Assembly (NCBI RefSeq): GCF_001570805.1
Contig: NZ_BCSJ01000003.1
Coordinates: 434,001-498,000, forward strand
Origin: Brevibacterium epidermidis NBRC 14811
GTDB taxonomy: Bacteria > Actinomycetota > Actinomycetes > Actinomycetales > Brevibacteriaceae
Reading direction: 5' to 3'
Length of the DNA: 64,000 nt
This document shows, in pieces, positions 43,709 through 52,318 of this stretch. Under the pieces are notes generated by a model. That model was not told the origin of the DNA. It worked only from the letters and a program-made list of their open reading frames with translations, and did no database searches. Position 1 is the stretch's first letter; every line of letters starts with the position of its first letter. The position numbers and the translations under genes are program-made.

Positions 43709-45288
43709 TCGATCTTCTGCCCGTACTCGTTCCCCTGCCCGTTCTGCTGCCGCTCATCGGTGCCGGAATCGCGCTCATCCTGTCCAAGAACACGCGAGCG
43801 CAGAACATCGTGTCGATCGCGATCCTTGTCGCGGTCATGGTCATCGCCACGATGATCCTCTTCGGCGTCGATGCGCACGGACCGCAGGTCGTGGCGATCG
43901 GCGGCTGGCAGCCCCCGGCCGGCATCGTACTCGTCGCCGACCGGCTGTCCTCGCTCATGCTCATCGTGTCCTCACTGGTCACACTGTGCGTCCTCGTGTA
44001 CGCCCTGAGTCAGGACGCCAACGACGACTCGAACGAGACACCGATCTCCGTGTTCAACCCCAGCTATCTGGTGCTGTGCGCGGGCATTGCGAACTCGTTC
44101 CTCGCCGGAGACCTGTTCAACCTCTACGTCGGCTTCGAGATGTTCCTCGTCGCCTCCTATGTGCTGCTCACCCTCGGTGCCACGGCGGAGCGGATCCGGG
44201 CGGGAGTCACCTATGTGATCATCTCGCTGGTGTCCTCGGTGATCTTCCTCGCCGCCATCGGCGTCATCTACGCCGCGTGCGGCACCGTGAACATGGCGCA
44301 GCTGTCCGAGAGAATCTCGGATCTGCCTGCCGATGTGCAGATGATCCTCCACGTGCTCCTGCTGCTGGGCTTCGGCATCAAGGCCGCGATCTTCCCGCTG
44401 TCCTTCTGGCTGCCCGACTCCTACCCGACGGCGCCGGCTCCGGTGACGGCGGTCTTCGCCGGACTGCTGACGAAGGTCGGCATCTACGCGATCATCCGCA
44501 CCGAAACCCTGCTGTTCGCCGAATCCTCTCTGAGGGTGCCGCTGCTCATTGCGGCGGGGCTGACGATGCTCGTGGGCATCTTCGGTGCGATCGCGCAGTC
44601 GGAGATCAAGAGGATCGTGTCCTTCACCCTCGTCTCCCATATCGGCTATATGCTCTTCGGCGTGGCTTTGGGCACGAGCATCGGTCTGTCCGCGGCGATC
44701 TACTACACGGTCCACCACATCATCGTCCAGACCGCGCTGTTCCTGGCCATCGGGCTCGTCGAAATGCGCGGCGGGTCCACCTCGACGAGGTCGCTGGGCG
44801 GTCTCATGGTGCTCTCGCCGGTGATCACGATCATCTTCTTCATCCCGGCGCTCAACCTCTCCGGCATTCCGCCGTTCTCCGGGTTCATCGGCAAGGTCGC
44901 ACTCTTCCTCGCCGGCTTCGACGATCACGCCTGGCTGCCGACCGTCCTCATCGTCGCCGGCACCGTGACGAGCCTGCTCACCCTCTATGTCATCGGACGT
45001 ACATTCAACCTCGCGTTCTGGCGCGATCCGGCCGATGTGGAAGAACCGAACGAGGACCTCGTGGAGGAATTCACGGAGCGGAAGAAGACGCTGCTGGCGG
45101 GGAAGAAGTGGAAATCTCAGATCGGAGTTCCCCCTGCCATGGTGGTGGCCACCTCGGTGGTGGTGATCGCCTCCATCGTTCTCACGGTCGCCGCCGAACC
45201 ACTGTGGGATATGTCGAACCGGGCGGCCGAGAACCTTTCGACGCCGATCGACTACGTCACGAACGTGCTCGGAGGTGATGAGTCATGA
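43705..45288 (+). CDS. mrpD: Na+/H+ antiporter subunit D
   Basis: 527 aa, ATGA overlap with mrpC. NuoN/NuoM-like: NLYVGFEMFLVASYVLLTLGA with the key Glu, IKAAIFPLSFWLPDSYPTAPAPVTAVFAGLLTKVGIYA with the conserved Lys residues, and about fourteen hydrophobic segments. It forms the second antiporter-like channel of the complex. The C-terminus has a charged loop before a last helix. Overlaps mrpE by four bases. Confidence 0.95.
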   Translation: MIDLLPVLVPLPVLLPLIGAGIALILSKNTRAQNIVSIAILVAVMVIATMILFGVDAHGPQVVAIGGWQPPAGIVLVADRLSSLMLIVSSLVTLCVLVYALSQDANDDSNETPISVFNPSYLVLCAGIANSFLAGDLFNLYVGFEMFLVASYVLLTLGATAERIRAGVTYVIISLVSSVIFLAAIGVIYAACGTVNMAQLSERISDLPADVQMILHVLLLLGFGIKAAIFPLSFWLPDSYPTAPAPVTAVFAGLLTKVGIYAIIRTETLLFAESSLRVPLLIAAGLTMLVGIFGAIAQSEIKRIVSFTLVSHIGYMLFGVALGTSIGLSAAIYYTVHHIIVQTALFLAIGLVEMRGGSTSTRSLGGLMVLSPVITIIFFIPALNLSGIPPFSGFIGKVALFLAGFDDHAWLPTVLIVAGTVTSLLTLYVIGRTFNLAFWRDPADVEEPNEDLVEEFTERKKTLLAGKKWKSQIGVPPAMVVATSVVVIASIVLTVAAEPLWDMSNRAAENLSTPIDYVTNVLGGDES

Positions 45289-45998
45289 CTCCCGACCGAG
45301 ACCAGAGCCAGAATCGCGACCAGAGCCAGAACCCGAGTCAGGACCAGAACCGGGACAAGGGGCAGGTCCGAGTTCCGGGCCAGGTCCGCGCACAGGGCCC
45401 GGACCGTCCACCGGCGAACCGGCCGCGGATGAGCCGGGGCCGTGGAATCATCCAGCAGCTCGTGCTGCTGGTCTCGTTGGTTCTGCTGTGGCTGATGCTG
45501 TGGGATTCGATCACGGTGGTCACAGTGGTCTCCGGAATCGTGTTGGCCTTCGTCGTCACGCGCGTGTTCTACCTCCCGCCCGTCGTGCTCTCCGGACGGT
45601 TCAACGTCTGGCATGCGTTGGTGTTCGGTCTGTGGTTCCTCTACTCGGTCCTCCACGCCTCCATCGAGGTCGCCTGGTATGCGTTCCGCCGCAAAGCCGT
45701 CGGAGCCGGGTCCGTCATCGCCTGCGATCTGCGCACGAGCTCGGACCTCGTGCTCACCCTCATCGCCGATACCGCGAGCCTCATCCCCGGGTCGATCATC
45801 ATCGACAGCGACCGGGCCATGGGGATGCTCTACCTGCACTTCCTCGACTGCGATTCCGAGGAGAAGCTGCGCAAGGCGAAGGCGCAGGTCTACTACATCG
45901 AAGAGCTGCTCATCCGCACCCTCGGTTCGCACCGTGACCTCGCCGCCCTGCGGGCCAGGCCGGATCCGCTCAACGAGACCGAAGGGGGCCGCTCATGA
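45285..45998 (+). CDS. mrpE: Na+/H+ antiporter subunit E with Gln/Asn-rich N-terminal extension
   Basis: 237 aa, ATGA overlap with mrpD. Residues about 50-237 are a standard MrpE (LVSLVLLWLMLWDSITVVTV, then FGLWFLYSVLHASIEVAWYAF, LTLIADTASLIPGS). The first 45 residues are an unusual polar stretch of QNRDQSQN-type repeats, absent from typical MrpE of about 160-170 aa. Required for complex stability in other systems. Confidence 0.93.
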   Translation: MTPDRDQSQNRDQSQNPSQDQNRDKGQVRVPGQVRAQGPDRPPANRPRMSRGRGIIQQLVLLVSLVLLWLMLWDSITVVTVVSGIVLAFVVTRVFYLPPVVLSGRFNVWHALVFGLWFLYSVLHASIEVAWYAFRRKAVGAGSVIACDLRTSSDLVLTLIADTASLIPGSIIIDSDRAMGMLYLHFLDCDSEEKLRKAKAQVYYIEELLIRTLGSHRDLAALRARPDPLNETEGGRS

Positions 45999-46576
45999 GT
46001 GAGATCGTCCTCCACACGCTCATCGTCGCAGGGTCGGTGCTGTTGGCCGCCTCGGTGGTCATTGCGCTCTTCCGAATTGTCCGGGGTCCGTCGATCCTCG
46101 ATCGCATGATCGGCACCGACGTCGTGCTTGCCGCAATCATGTGCGGCCTCGGCGGATACATGGCTCTGTCCGACCGCACGGATCTGCTGCCCGTGCTCAT
46201 CGTTCTCGCGATGCTCGGCTTCGTCGGTTCGGTGAGCGTGTCGCGGTATGTGTCGAAGTCCGATTCGATGACTCCCGGCGCCGAGGCGGGTGCACTGTCC
46301 GAGTTCAGCTCCTCCGACTGGCATATGCCCCGTGACGGGGAGGGGCAGAGTTCCGAGGCGGCCGATGCTGGGGCGACAGGTGCCGGAGCGGCCGAGGCTG
46401 GAGCGACCGACGCCGCAACGGCTGATGGCGATGAGGTCACCGAGATCGAAGATCCCACCTACGACGCCCACGCCGACAGCGGCGGAGAGGGCGAGGGCAC
46501 CGGGCCCGACCCGGGACCCGACGACGCCGAACATATGGCGGAGCGCGACGGAGAGGAGAACACCCGTGGTTCTTGA
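45995..46576 (+). CDS. mrpF: Na+/H+ antiporter subunit F with acidic tail
   Basis: 193 aa, ATGA overlap with mrpE. Residues 1-90 are a standard three-helix MrpF (VVIALFRIVRGPSILDRMIGTDVVLAAIMCG). Typical MrpF is 85-95 aa; here about 100 extra residues rich in Ala, Gly, Asp and Glu form a tail (GATGAGAAEAGATDAATADG). The tail resembles in composition those on MrpC and E. Confidence 0.92.
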   Translation: MSEIVLHTLIVAGSVLLAASVVIALFRIVRGPSILDRMIGTDVVLAAIMCGLGGYMALSDRTDLLPVLIVLAMLGFVGSVSVSRYVSKSDSMTPGAEAGALSEFSSSDWHMPRDGEGQSSEAADAGATGAGAAEAGATDAATADGDEVTEIEDPTYDAHADSGGEGEGTGPDPGPDDAEHMAERDGEENTRGS

Positions 46577-46961
46577 CATCATCTCGGCCGTGCTCATCTT
46601 CCTCGGCGCGGTCCTGTCCCTGGCCGCCGCGGTCGGTCTCGTCCGCTTCGGCGACCTTCTCTCGCGCATGCACGCGAGTGCGAAGCCCCAGGTGTTGGGC
46701 CTGATGCTCGTCGCCGTGGCGATCGCGATCCAGTTCCCGACCTGGGCGACGGTGACCACGCTGGCGATCGTCATCTCCTTCCAACTCGTGACGATCCCCG
46801 TCGCAACGCATATGGTCGGCCGCGCCGGATATCGCACCAAACACCTGCGTCGATCTATGCTGTACCGAGATGAACTCGCCGAGGCGGTCGACCGTGCCGA
46901 GGCCAGAGAGATTGCCTGGGAACGCCAGAGAGGAACCGGAACAGACCACCATGACGGCTGA
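46566..46961 (+). CDS. mrpG: Na+/H+ antiporter subunit G
   Basis: 131 aa from a GTG at 46566, with GGAGAGGAG just upstream, overlapping the end of mrpF by 11 bases. Three membrane segments with SLAAAVGLVRFGDLLSRMHASAKPQVLGLM, the strongly conserved MrpG core. The C-terminus is a charged helix (RDELAEAVDRAEAREIAWER). Overlaps the response regulator start by 11 bases. Confidence 0.93.
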   Translation: MVLDIISAVLIFLGAVLSLAAAVGLVRFGDLLSRMHASAKPQVLGLMLVAVAIAIQFPTWATVTTLAIVISFQLVTIPVATHMVGRAGYRTKHLRRSMLYRDELAEAVDRAEAREIAWERQRGTGTDHHDG

Positions 46962-47703
46962 CAATCACACCGAGCCCCAACCACTCGTCTTAGTCGCCGA
47001 TGATGAGCCCGACGTCCTCGGAGCGGTCGTACCGTTCCTCGAACGCTCCGGATTCCGGGTGCTGCCCGCCAGCGACGGACTGCTCGCCCTCGATGAGATC
47101 CACCGCCACCGTCCCGATGTGTGCGTCCTCGACGTGCTCATGCCCGGAGCCGACGGCCGGCAGGTGCTGCGCCGTCTGCGCCAGGAGGAGAACTGGGTTC
47201 CGGTGCTGCTGCTGACCCAGGTCGGCGAAGGGGTCGAGCGGGCGATGGCCCTCGAAGAGGGCGCCGACGACTACCTCAACAAACCCTTCGACCCGCACGA
47301 GCTCGTCGCTCGCATCCGTGCCGTACTGCGCCGCACCCGCAATGACGGACCGCCGCTGGCGACGGCTCCGGTGCTCGTATCCAGCTTCGGTCTGCGCGTC
47401 GACCGTGTCGGTCGCCGAGCGTGGCTGGGGCAGCGGGAGCTCGTCATCACCCCGAAGGGCTTCACTCTGCTCGAGTACCTCATGGTGCACAAGGACGAAC
47501 TCATCGAACGCTCCCGCCTACTCGAAGTGCTGTGGGGATTCGAAGAGGCCGTGGGCACCCGTGCGGTGGACTCCCGGGTCGCCGAACTGCGTCGCGTGCT
47601 CGGCGAAGATGCCGCGGAACCACGGTGGATCGCCACCGTGCAGGGACGCGGCTACCGTTTCGTCGGTGAAGTCCGCGGCGAGGACGGACAGAGCCGTCTA
47701 TGA
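46951..47703 (+). CDS. OmpR-type response regulator in the mrp operon
   Basis: 250 aa from the ATG at 46951 inside the end of mrpG. Receiver domain: VADDEPDVLG, phosphoacceptor Asp in CVLDVLMPGADG (about residue 57), Thr/Lys switch VLLLTQVGEG and DDYLNKPFDPHE. C-terminal winged helix of the OmpR/PhoB type: LVITPKGFTLLEYLMVHKDEL, VGTRAVDSRVAELRRVLGED, TVQGRGYRFVGEV. It overlaps the kinase gene by four bases, so both are made together. Being translationally linked to the antiporter, it is likely to sense or respond to ionic, pH or envelope stress; the target genes are unknown. Confidence 0.93.
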   Translation: MTADNHTEPQPLVLVADDEPDVLGAVVPFLERSGFRVLPASDGLLALDEIHRHRPDVCVLDVLMPGADGRQVLRRLRQEENWVPVLLLTQVGEGVERAMALEEGADDYLNKPFDPHELVARIRAVLRRTRNDGPPLATAPVLVSSFGLRVDRVGRRAWLGQRELVITPKGFTLLEYLMVHKDELIERSRLLEVLWGFEEAVGTRAVDSRVAELRRVLGEDAAEPRWIATVQGRGYRFVGEVRGEDGQSRL

Positions 47704-49328
47704 CGAACTTCCTTGTCTTCGAAATCCAGGTCTGGCTGTTCCTGCTGCTGCTCGTCATCGTGCTCGGCGGTCTGGCCGTCGGCGCCTGGTTCGGCTGGCG
47801 GTATCTGAAGAAGCGTGAGGCGCAGCTGCGAGAGTCCATCGAGACGGCCGCGGCCGAGGATTCGATGACCAAGCGCAATCGGATGCTCATCCGACTCGAC
47901 CACGAGCTGAAGAATCCGCTGACGGCTCTGCGCACCTCGGCGGCGAGCATCCGCGAGGTCGTCCGTGACGGCGGCACCCTGAGCGAGGTGGAGCCGGCCG
48001 CAAAGCAGGTCGACGTGTCCTCGCGTCGGGTCGCCCGACTGCTGGCCGATCTGCGCAAGCTCGCCGATGTCGAGACCCGCATCATCGAATACGCCCGTGT
48101 CGATCTCGATGCGCTCATCCATCAAGCCGTCGAGGATGCCTCGACCGCGCCGGGCGCCGAGGATCGGATGATCGTGGCGACTGTCGCCCGGGCTCCGTGG
48201 CGGCTGCCCGATGTCGCCGGTGAAGAGGATCTGCTGCTCACCGCGATCCTCAACCTGTTGGGCAATGCCCTCAAATATTCGTCTCAGGCCGAAGTCGTCG
48301 AGCTGCGTGCCAATGAGCAGATCATCGACGGTCACCGCTGGGTCGTCGTCGAGGTCGCCGATACAGGCAGCGGTATTCCGCTGGCCGAACAGGAGAACGT
48401 CTGGGACGAGCTCTCGCGCGGTTCTCGTGTGCGTGCGGTCGCCGGGTCTGGAATGGGCCTCTCGCTCGTGCGTGCCATCGTCACCCGGCACGGCGGATCA
48501 GTGCAGCTCTTCAGCCAGGAGGGTGTGGGCACCTCGGTGCGTATGGTCCTTCCCGTGCTTGCCGATGCCGCGCCCGTGACCGTTCCGCAGATGTCGGATC
48601 ATATGGATCGGGTCGCCGCTGGTTCGCATGCGGTGCAGCCGGTGCAGCAGGCGGATTCGCGGCAGGCGCCCGGATTCCTGCCTCCCCGCCAGCCCAACGA
48701 GGCTGAATTGCAGGGGCGGATCCTCGGCACTCCTCGGCGGACGTCGAAGCGTCGCCTCGAGCGGGTCGACGGAAACCTGGTCAATCGTCGGACGGGCGAG
48801 TCCGTCTCCGGCGGATTCCCGCCGGATTCCGGTCAGCATTCGCAGTTCAAACCGCCACGGCAGGCACCGAACGTCGGAGGACAGAACCCGGGTTATGGGC
48901 AGCCTCCGGTCGGCAGTCAGCCGAATTCCGGCCCACAGTATTCCGGCCCGCAGCAATCAGGACAGCCGAATTCGGGCCCCCAGAACTTCGGACAGCCTCC
49001 TGTCGGGAGTCAGCCTGCCAGCGGTCCTCAGCCCACCGGTCAGCCACCTGTCGGCGGCCAGCCCAATTCCGGTCCGCAGAACTTCGGGAATCAGCCTGTC
49101 GGAAGTCAGCCGAACTCGGGCCAGCAGAATTTCGGACAGCCACCAGTCGGCAGTGAGCCGGCCAGCGGTCCTCAACAATCCGGACAGCCTCCGGTCGGCA
49201 GTCAGAACGCTGGGCAGCCCAATTCGGGACCGCAGGCTCCTCGGCACGGGTACGGACAAGGCCAGCCGAACCAGAACGGCCGGGAAGCGGGGTACCCGGA
49301 CCGTCGCCAGCAGGGTGACCAGCAGTGA
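47700..49328 (+). CDS. Sensor histidine kinase with long Gln/Pro/Gly-rich C-terminal tail
   Basis: 542 aa. One N-terminal membrane segment (VWLFLLLLVIVLGGLAVGAWF) with essentially no extracellular domain. H-box RLDHELKNPLTALRTSAAS (His about 63), then the ATPase domain with ILNLLGNALKYSS, EVADTGSGIP and GSGMGLSLVRAIV. Kinase homology ends near residue 290. The remaining about 250 residues are disordered: basic at first, then repeats of GQPPVGSQ, NSGPQNFG and ASGPQ types. Such a tail is unusual on a kinase. It overlaps the following lipoprotein gene by four bases. With so little outside the membrane it probably senses inside the membrane, or through a partner such as the antiporter or the lipoprotein. 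Confidence 0.92.
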   Translation: MTNFLVFEIQVWLFLLLLVIVLGGLAVGAWFGWRYLKKREAQLRESIETAAAEDSMTKRNRMLIRLDHELKNPLTALRTSAASIREVVRDGGTLSEVEPAAKQVDVSSRRVARLLADLRKLADVETRIIEYARVDLDALIHQAVEDASTAPGAEDRMIVATVARAPWRLPDVAGEEDLLLTAILNLLGNALKYSSQAEVVELRANEQIIDGHRWVVVEVADTGSGIPLAEQENVWDELSRGSRVRAVAGSGMGLSLVRAIVTRHGGSVQLFSQEGVGTSVRMVLPVLADAAPVTVPQMSDHMDRVAAGSHAVQPVQQADSRQAPGFLPPRQPNEAELQGRILGTPRRTSKRRLERVDGNLVNRRTGESVSGGFPPDSGQHSQFKPPRQAPNVGGQNPGYGQPPVGSQPNSGPQYSGPQQSGQPNSGPQNFGQPPVGSQPASGPQPTGQPPVGGQPNSGPQNFGNQPVGSQPNSGQQNFGQPPVGSEPASGPQQSGQPPVGSQNAGQPNSGPQAPRHGYGQGQPNQNGREAGYPDRRQQGDQQ

Positions 49329-50065
49329 GACCAGTGACTAGGCGAACGGCATCGCCGAGAATCGCCTCGGCGAGACCGGCCTCGGTGCGGCGAGCCGCGG
49401 CCGCCGGCACACTCGCGCTCACCGTCCTGCTCAGCGGTTGTTCTGTCTTCCAGATCCGCACCGAAGACAAGTCTGCCGGTCCCATGCGGATCGGTGTCCA
49501 GGAGACCGCCGGCCCCGAGCCCACTGGCAAACCCACCGAGGCCGGAATCCCCGAGGGGATGTCGAAGACTTCAGTGTCATTCGGAAGCAGCTGCCCGGTC
49601 GACCTCAGCTTCGCGCTCGGCGATGACTGGCGCGACAGCAGCGGGAGTTCCGAAGAGTTCCATGTCTTCAGTCACGGAGAGAACAGTGCGACTGCCGATA
49701 TCATCCTCGTCAGTTGCAACGACGAATACGGTGACAGCGCGCAGGGAGTCGTAGATAATAAGCGGCGCTATAACTTCTCCAAACAGGACTCACAGGTGAT
49801 TGCCGAGCAGACGGGCTCTCTGGCCGCAGGAGAGTTCTGGAGCTATCAGGGCGAACTCGGTCCTACCGAGATCCTCGCTCTCAACAGCAAACCGACGTAT
49901 GCCTACGGGGTTGAAACCGGCTATAAGATCAACGGACGTCTGGTGAATCTCTCGATCCAGATGCGCACACTGAAGACGAACACCGAGGTGGCAGAAGACT
50001 TCAAGAAGATGCTGCCGACGGTGACGATCGACGGCGAGAGGGTTCCGGCGCCGAGCTTCCGCTGA
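49325..50065 (+). CDS. Lipoprotein, last gene of the mrp/two-component operon
   Basis: 246 aa from a GTG overlapping the kinase stop. Arg-rich n-region, then AAAAGTLALTVLLSGC with the lipobox Cys at about residue 39. The mature part has two more Cys (SSCPVDLSFALG, LVSCNDEYGDS) and a beta-rich fold ending VTIDGERVPAPSFR. I do not recognise the domain; it somewhat resembles LpqN/PsbP-like lipoproteins. As a surface lipoprotein coupled to a kinase with no external sensor, it is a candidate accessory sensor; this is inference. Confidence 0.82.
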   Translation: MRPVTRRTASPRIASARPASVRRAAAAGTLALTVLLSGCSVFQIRTEDKSAGPMRIGVQETAGPEPTGKPTEAGIPEGMSKTSVSFGSSCPVDLSFALGDDWRDSSGSSEEFHVFSHGENSATADIILVSCNDEYGDSAQGVVDNKRRYNFSKQDSQVIAEQTGSLAAGEFWSYQGELGPTEILALNSKPTYAYGVETGYKINGRLVNLSIQMRTLKTNTEVAEDFKKMLPTVTIDGERVPAPSFR

Positions 50066-50139
50066 TACCGGCCGTCTCAGCGATCTGGGGTTTCTTTGGA
50101 TTTCACCCTGGAAACTACGTTGGGATCTAGGATGGGAAG

Positions 50140-52155
50140 ATGACGACCCACGACGCAGTGACCCGACTCCTCGACGCCCGCCGCCTGCAAGGCCTCTTGA
50201 CGAATCAGAGCGGCCGCGTCATCGCCCAGTACTCGTTCCTCAACTCCGAGGGCAACTCTTCACTCAGCCACCTCGCCGATATCAGCGGGGAGACGCCCCG
50301 ACGCATCACTCGCGGCGACCAGTCCATCGGACCGGCTGCACTGAGCGAGAACGGCACGATCGTCTTCGCCTCCAAGCGCAAGGGCGAGGACGGCAAAGAC
50401 GCCGACTCACCGAGCCTGTGGGCACTGCCTGACAACGGAGAGGCCCGCAAACTCGCCGATCACGAGGGCGGTTTCTCCCGCATCGAGGTCAAAGGCGAGA
50501 CCATCATCGTCGAGTTCCCCGTCCACACGTGGGCCGCCGACGAGAACGATCATCAGGAATTCAGCTCCGAACGCAGCGACGCGAAGGTCAGCGGAATCCT
50601 CCATACCGGTTTCCCCGTCCGCCGTTGGGACCATGATCTGGGGCCGGGCCGGCAGACTCTGGCCGTGGCCACTCTCGATGAGGCGGCCACCGACTTTCCC
50701 GAAGTCAGCGACGAACTGAGCACACCAGCGGGCCTGGACTTCCGCTACCTGTCGCTGCCGTCCGGTCGACTGGTTGATTGGGCCGTTGACGATGAGGCAC
50801 GTTTCGTCCTCGTCCAGCTCGAGAAGCCGATCCCCGGTCAGCTCGAGGCCAGTGAGATCTGGCGCGTCGACCTCGACGGAGAGCCCGAGCTGCACCGGCT
50901 GACGAAGCCGGCGGCCGACCACAGCTTCGACATCGAGGCCATCAGCCCAGACGGAACGAAGGCCTTGGTCACTCGCGTACAGCAGTGGACTCCGCAAGCT
51001 AACCTCGCGGCCGAACTCATGGTCCTCGATCTCGAGACCGCCGAGGTCAAGCCGGTGTGGCCCGATGCTGATTTCTGGTTCGCACCTATCTGGGTGGACG
51101 ATTCGACCATCGTGGCCAGTGCCGATGATCACGGCCGCGGCAGCATCTTCATCGGTGGTCTCGATGATGCGCAGCCCCGGCGGCTCGTCGGGGGAGTCGA
51201 TCAGAAGTATTCGTTCTCGGGACTGGCACTGCGCGAGGATACGGTCGTGGCGACCGCCTCGGCGATCGATGTCGCACCACTGCCGATCTCTGTCGACCTG
51301 GGCACCGGAGTGATCAGCGAATTCGCGAACCCGGCGACGGTCCTCGACGAGGAAGGCACCCTCACCGAGGTGGAGGTCCGTGCCGATGACGGCACGCCGA
51401 TCCGTGCGTGGCTGGTGCTGCCGGAGGGGGAGGGGCCGCATCCGCTCGTCGTCTTCGCCCACGGTGGTCCGTGGGGTTCATGGAATGCGTGGACCTATCG
51501 GTGGAACCCTGGTCCTTTCGCGGCTGCCGGCTATGCGGTGTTGTTGCCGGATCCGGCGATTTCCACCGGCTATGGGCAGGCGATGATCGATCGCGGTCAG
51601 CAGCAGCTCGGCGGCACGCCTTTCACCGACATCATGACGCTGACCGAGGCTGCGGGGGAGAGGCCGGACATCGATTCCGAACGCGTCGCCCTGGCCGGTG
51701 GATCCTACGGCGGGTACATGGCCAACTGGGTGGCCGGACACACCGGCAGCGCGTTCAAGTGCATCGTCACCCACGCCTCGCTGTGGAACACCACGTCGAT
51801 GGGACGGACGACTGACAACTCGTCCTGGGACTCGGCGATGCGCGAGCAGTCGGCGCAGTATTCGCCGCACCTCTTCGCCGAGGACATCGAGGTGCCGATG
51901 CTCGTCATCCACGGCGACAAGGACTACCGGGTGCCGATCGGGCAGGGTCAGGAACTGTGGCTGGATCTGCTCACTCAGGCGAAGACACCGCTCGACGCCG
52001 ATGGCGACACTCAGCATCGGTTCCTCTACTTCCCCGACGAGGGGCATTGGATTCTCGGCCGCGGGAATGCCGAGGTCTGGTACCGCACAGTGCTCGCGTT
52101 CCTCGATACGCATGTGCTCGGCATCGACGCGAACCGAGTCCGCACTCTGGGGTGA
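50140..52155 (+). CDS. S9 family prolyl oligopeptidase-type peptidase
   Basis: 671 aa; AGGA upstream of the ATG. An N-terminal seven-bladed propeller (LWALPDNGEARKLADHEGGF, WRVDLDGEPELHRLTKP) is followed by the peptidase domain: oxyanion region FAHGGPWGSWNAW, nucleophile GGSYGGYM (Ser522), Asp595 in HGDKDYRVP and His636 in PDEGHW. No signal peptide, so a cytoplasmic aminoacyl- or oligopeptidase, like other DPP/acylaminoacyl peptidase relatives. Transcribed separately from the mrp operon. Confidence 0.93.
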   Translation: MTTHDAVTRLLDARRLQGLLTNQSGRVIAQYSFLNSEGNSSLSHLADISGETPRRITRGDQSIGPAALSENGTIVFASKRKGEDGKDADSPSLWALPDNGEARKLADHEGGFSRIEVKGETIIVEFPVHTWAADENDHQEFSSERSDAKVSGILHTGFPVRRWDHDLGPGRQTLAVATLDEAATDFPEVSDELSTPAGLDFRYLSLPSGRLVDWAVDDEARFVLVQLEKPIPGQLEASEIWRVDLDGEPELHRLTKPAADHSFDIEAISPDGTKALVTRVQQWTPQANLAAELMVLDLETAEVKPVWPDADFWFAPIWVDDSTIVASADDHGRGSIFIGGLDDAQPRRLVGGVDQKYSFSGLALREDTVVATASAIDVAPLPISVDLGTGVISEFANPATVLDEEGTLTEVEVRADDGTPIRAWLVLPEGEGPHPLVVFAHGGPWGSWNAWTYRWNPGPFAAAGYAVLLPDPAISTGYGQAMIDRGQQQLGGTPFTDIMTLTEAAGERPDIDSERVALAGGSYGGYMANWVAGHTGSAFKCIVTHASLWNTTSMGRTTDNSSWDSAMREQSAQYSPHLFAEDIEVPMLVIHGDKDYRVPIGQGQELWLDLLTQAKTPLDADGDTQHRFLYFPDEGHWILGRGNAEVWYRTVLAFLDTHVLGIDANRVRTLG

Positions 52156-52158
52156 GGC

Positions 52159-52219
52159 GGCGGTCGGTTCGACCGCGCACCATGTGCCGAGTCGGTGGAC
52201 GGTTCGTTTGCGCACCATG
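52159..52219. repeat. Imperfect 20-bp repeat, 35-bp period, after the S9 peptidase gene
   Basis: CGGTTCG-3-GCGCACCATG occurs at 52165-52184 and 52200-52219, with 17 of 20 positions identical. The first copy overlaps the small hairpin GCGGTCGGTTCGACCGC (52159-52175), which may terminate the peptidase transcript. It starts 4 bp after the stop codon. Confidence 0.7.
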
Positions 52220-52318
52220 GGCGAGCCGACAATTGATTCGTCTGCCCCTGCGGTGGGGAGACCGTGAAGCCATTCCGTACCCTGAATGAGGCGTTCGCAG
52301 ACCGATGGAAGGACCCCG

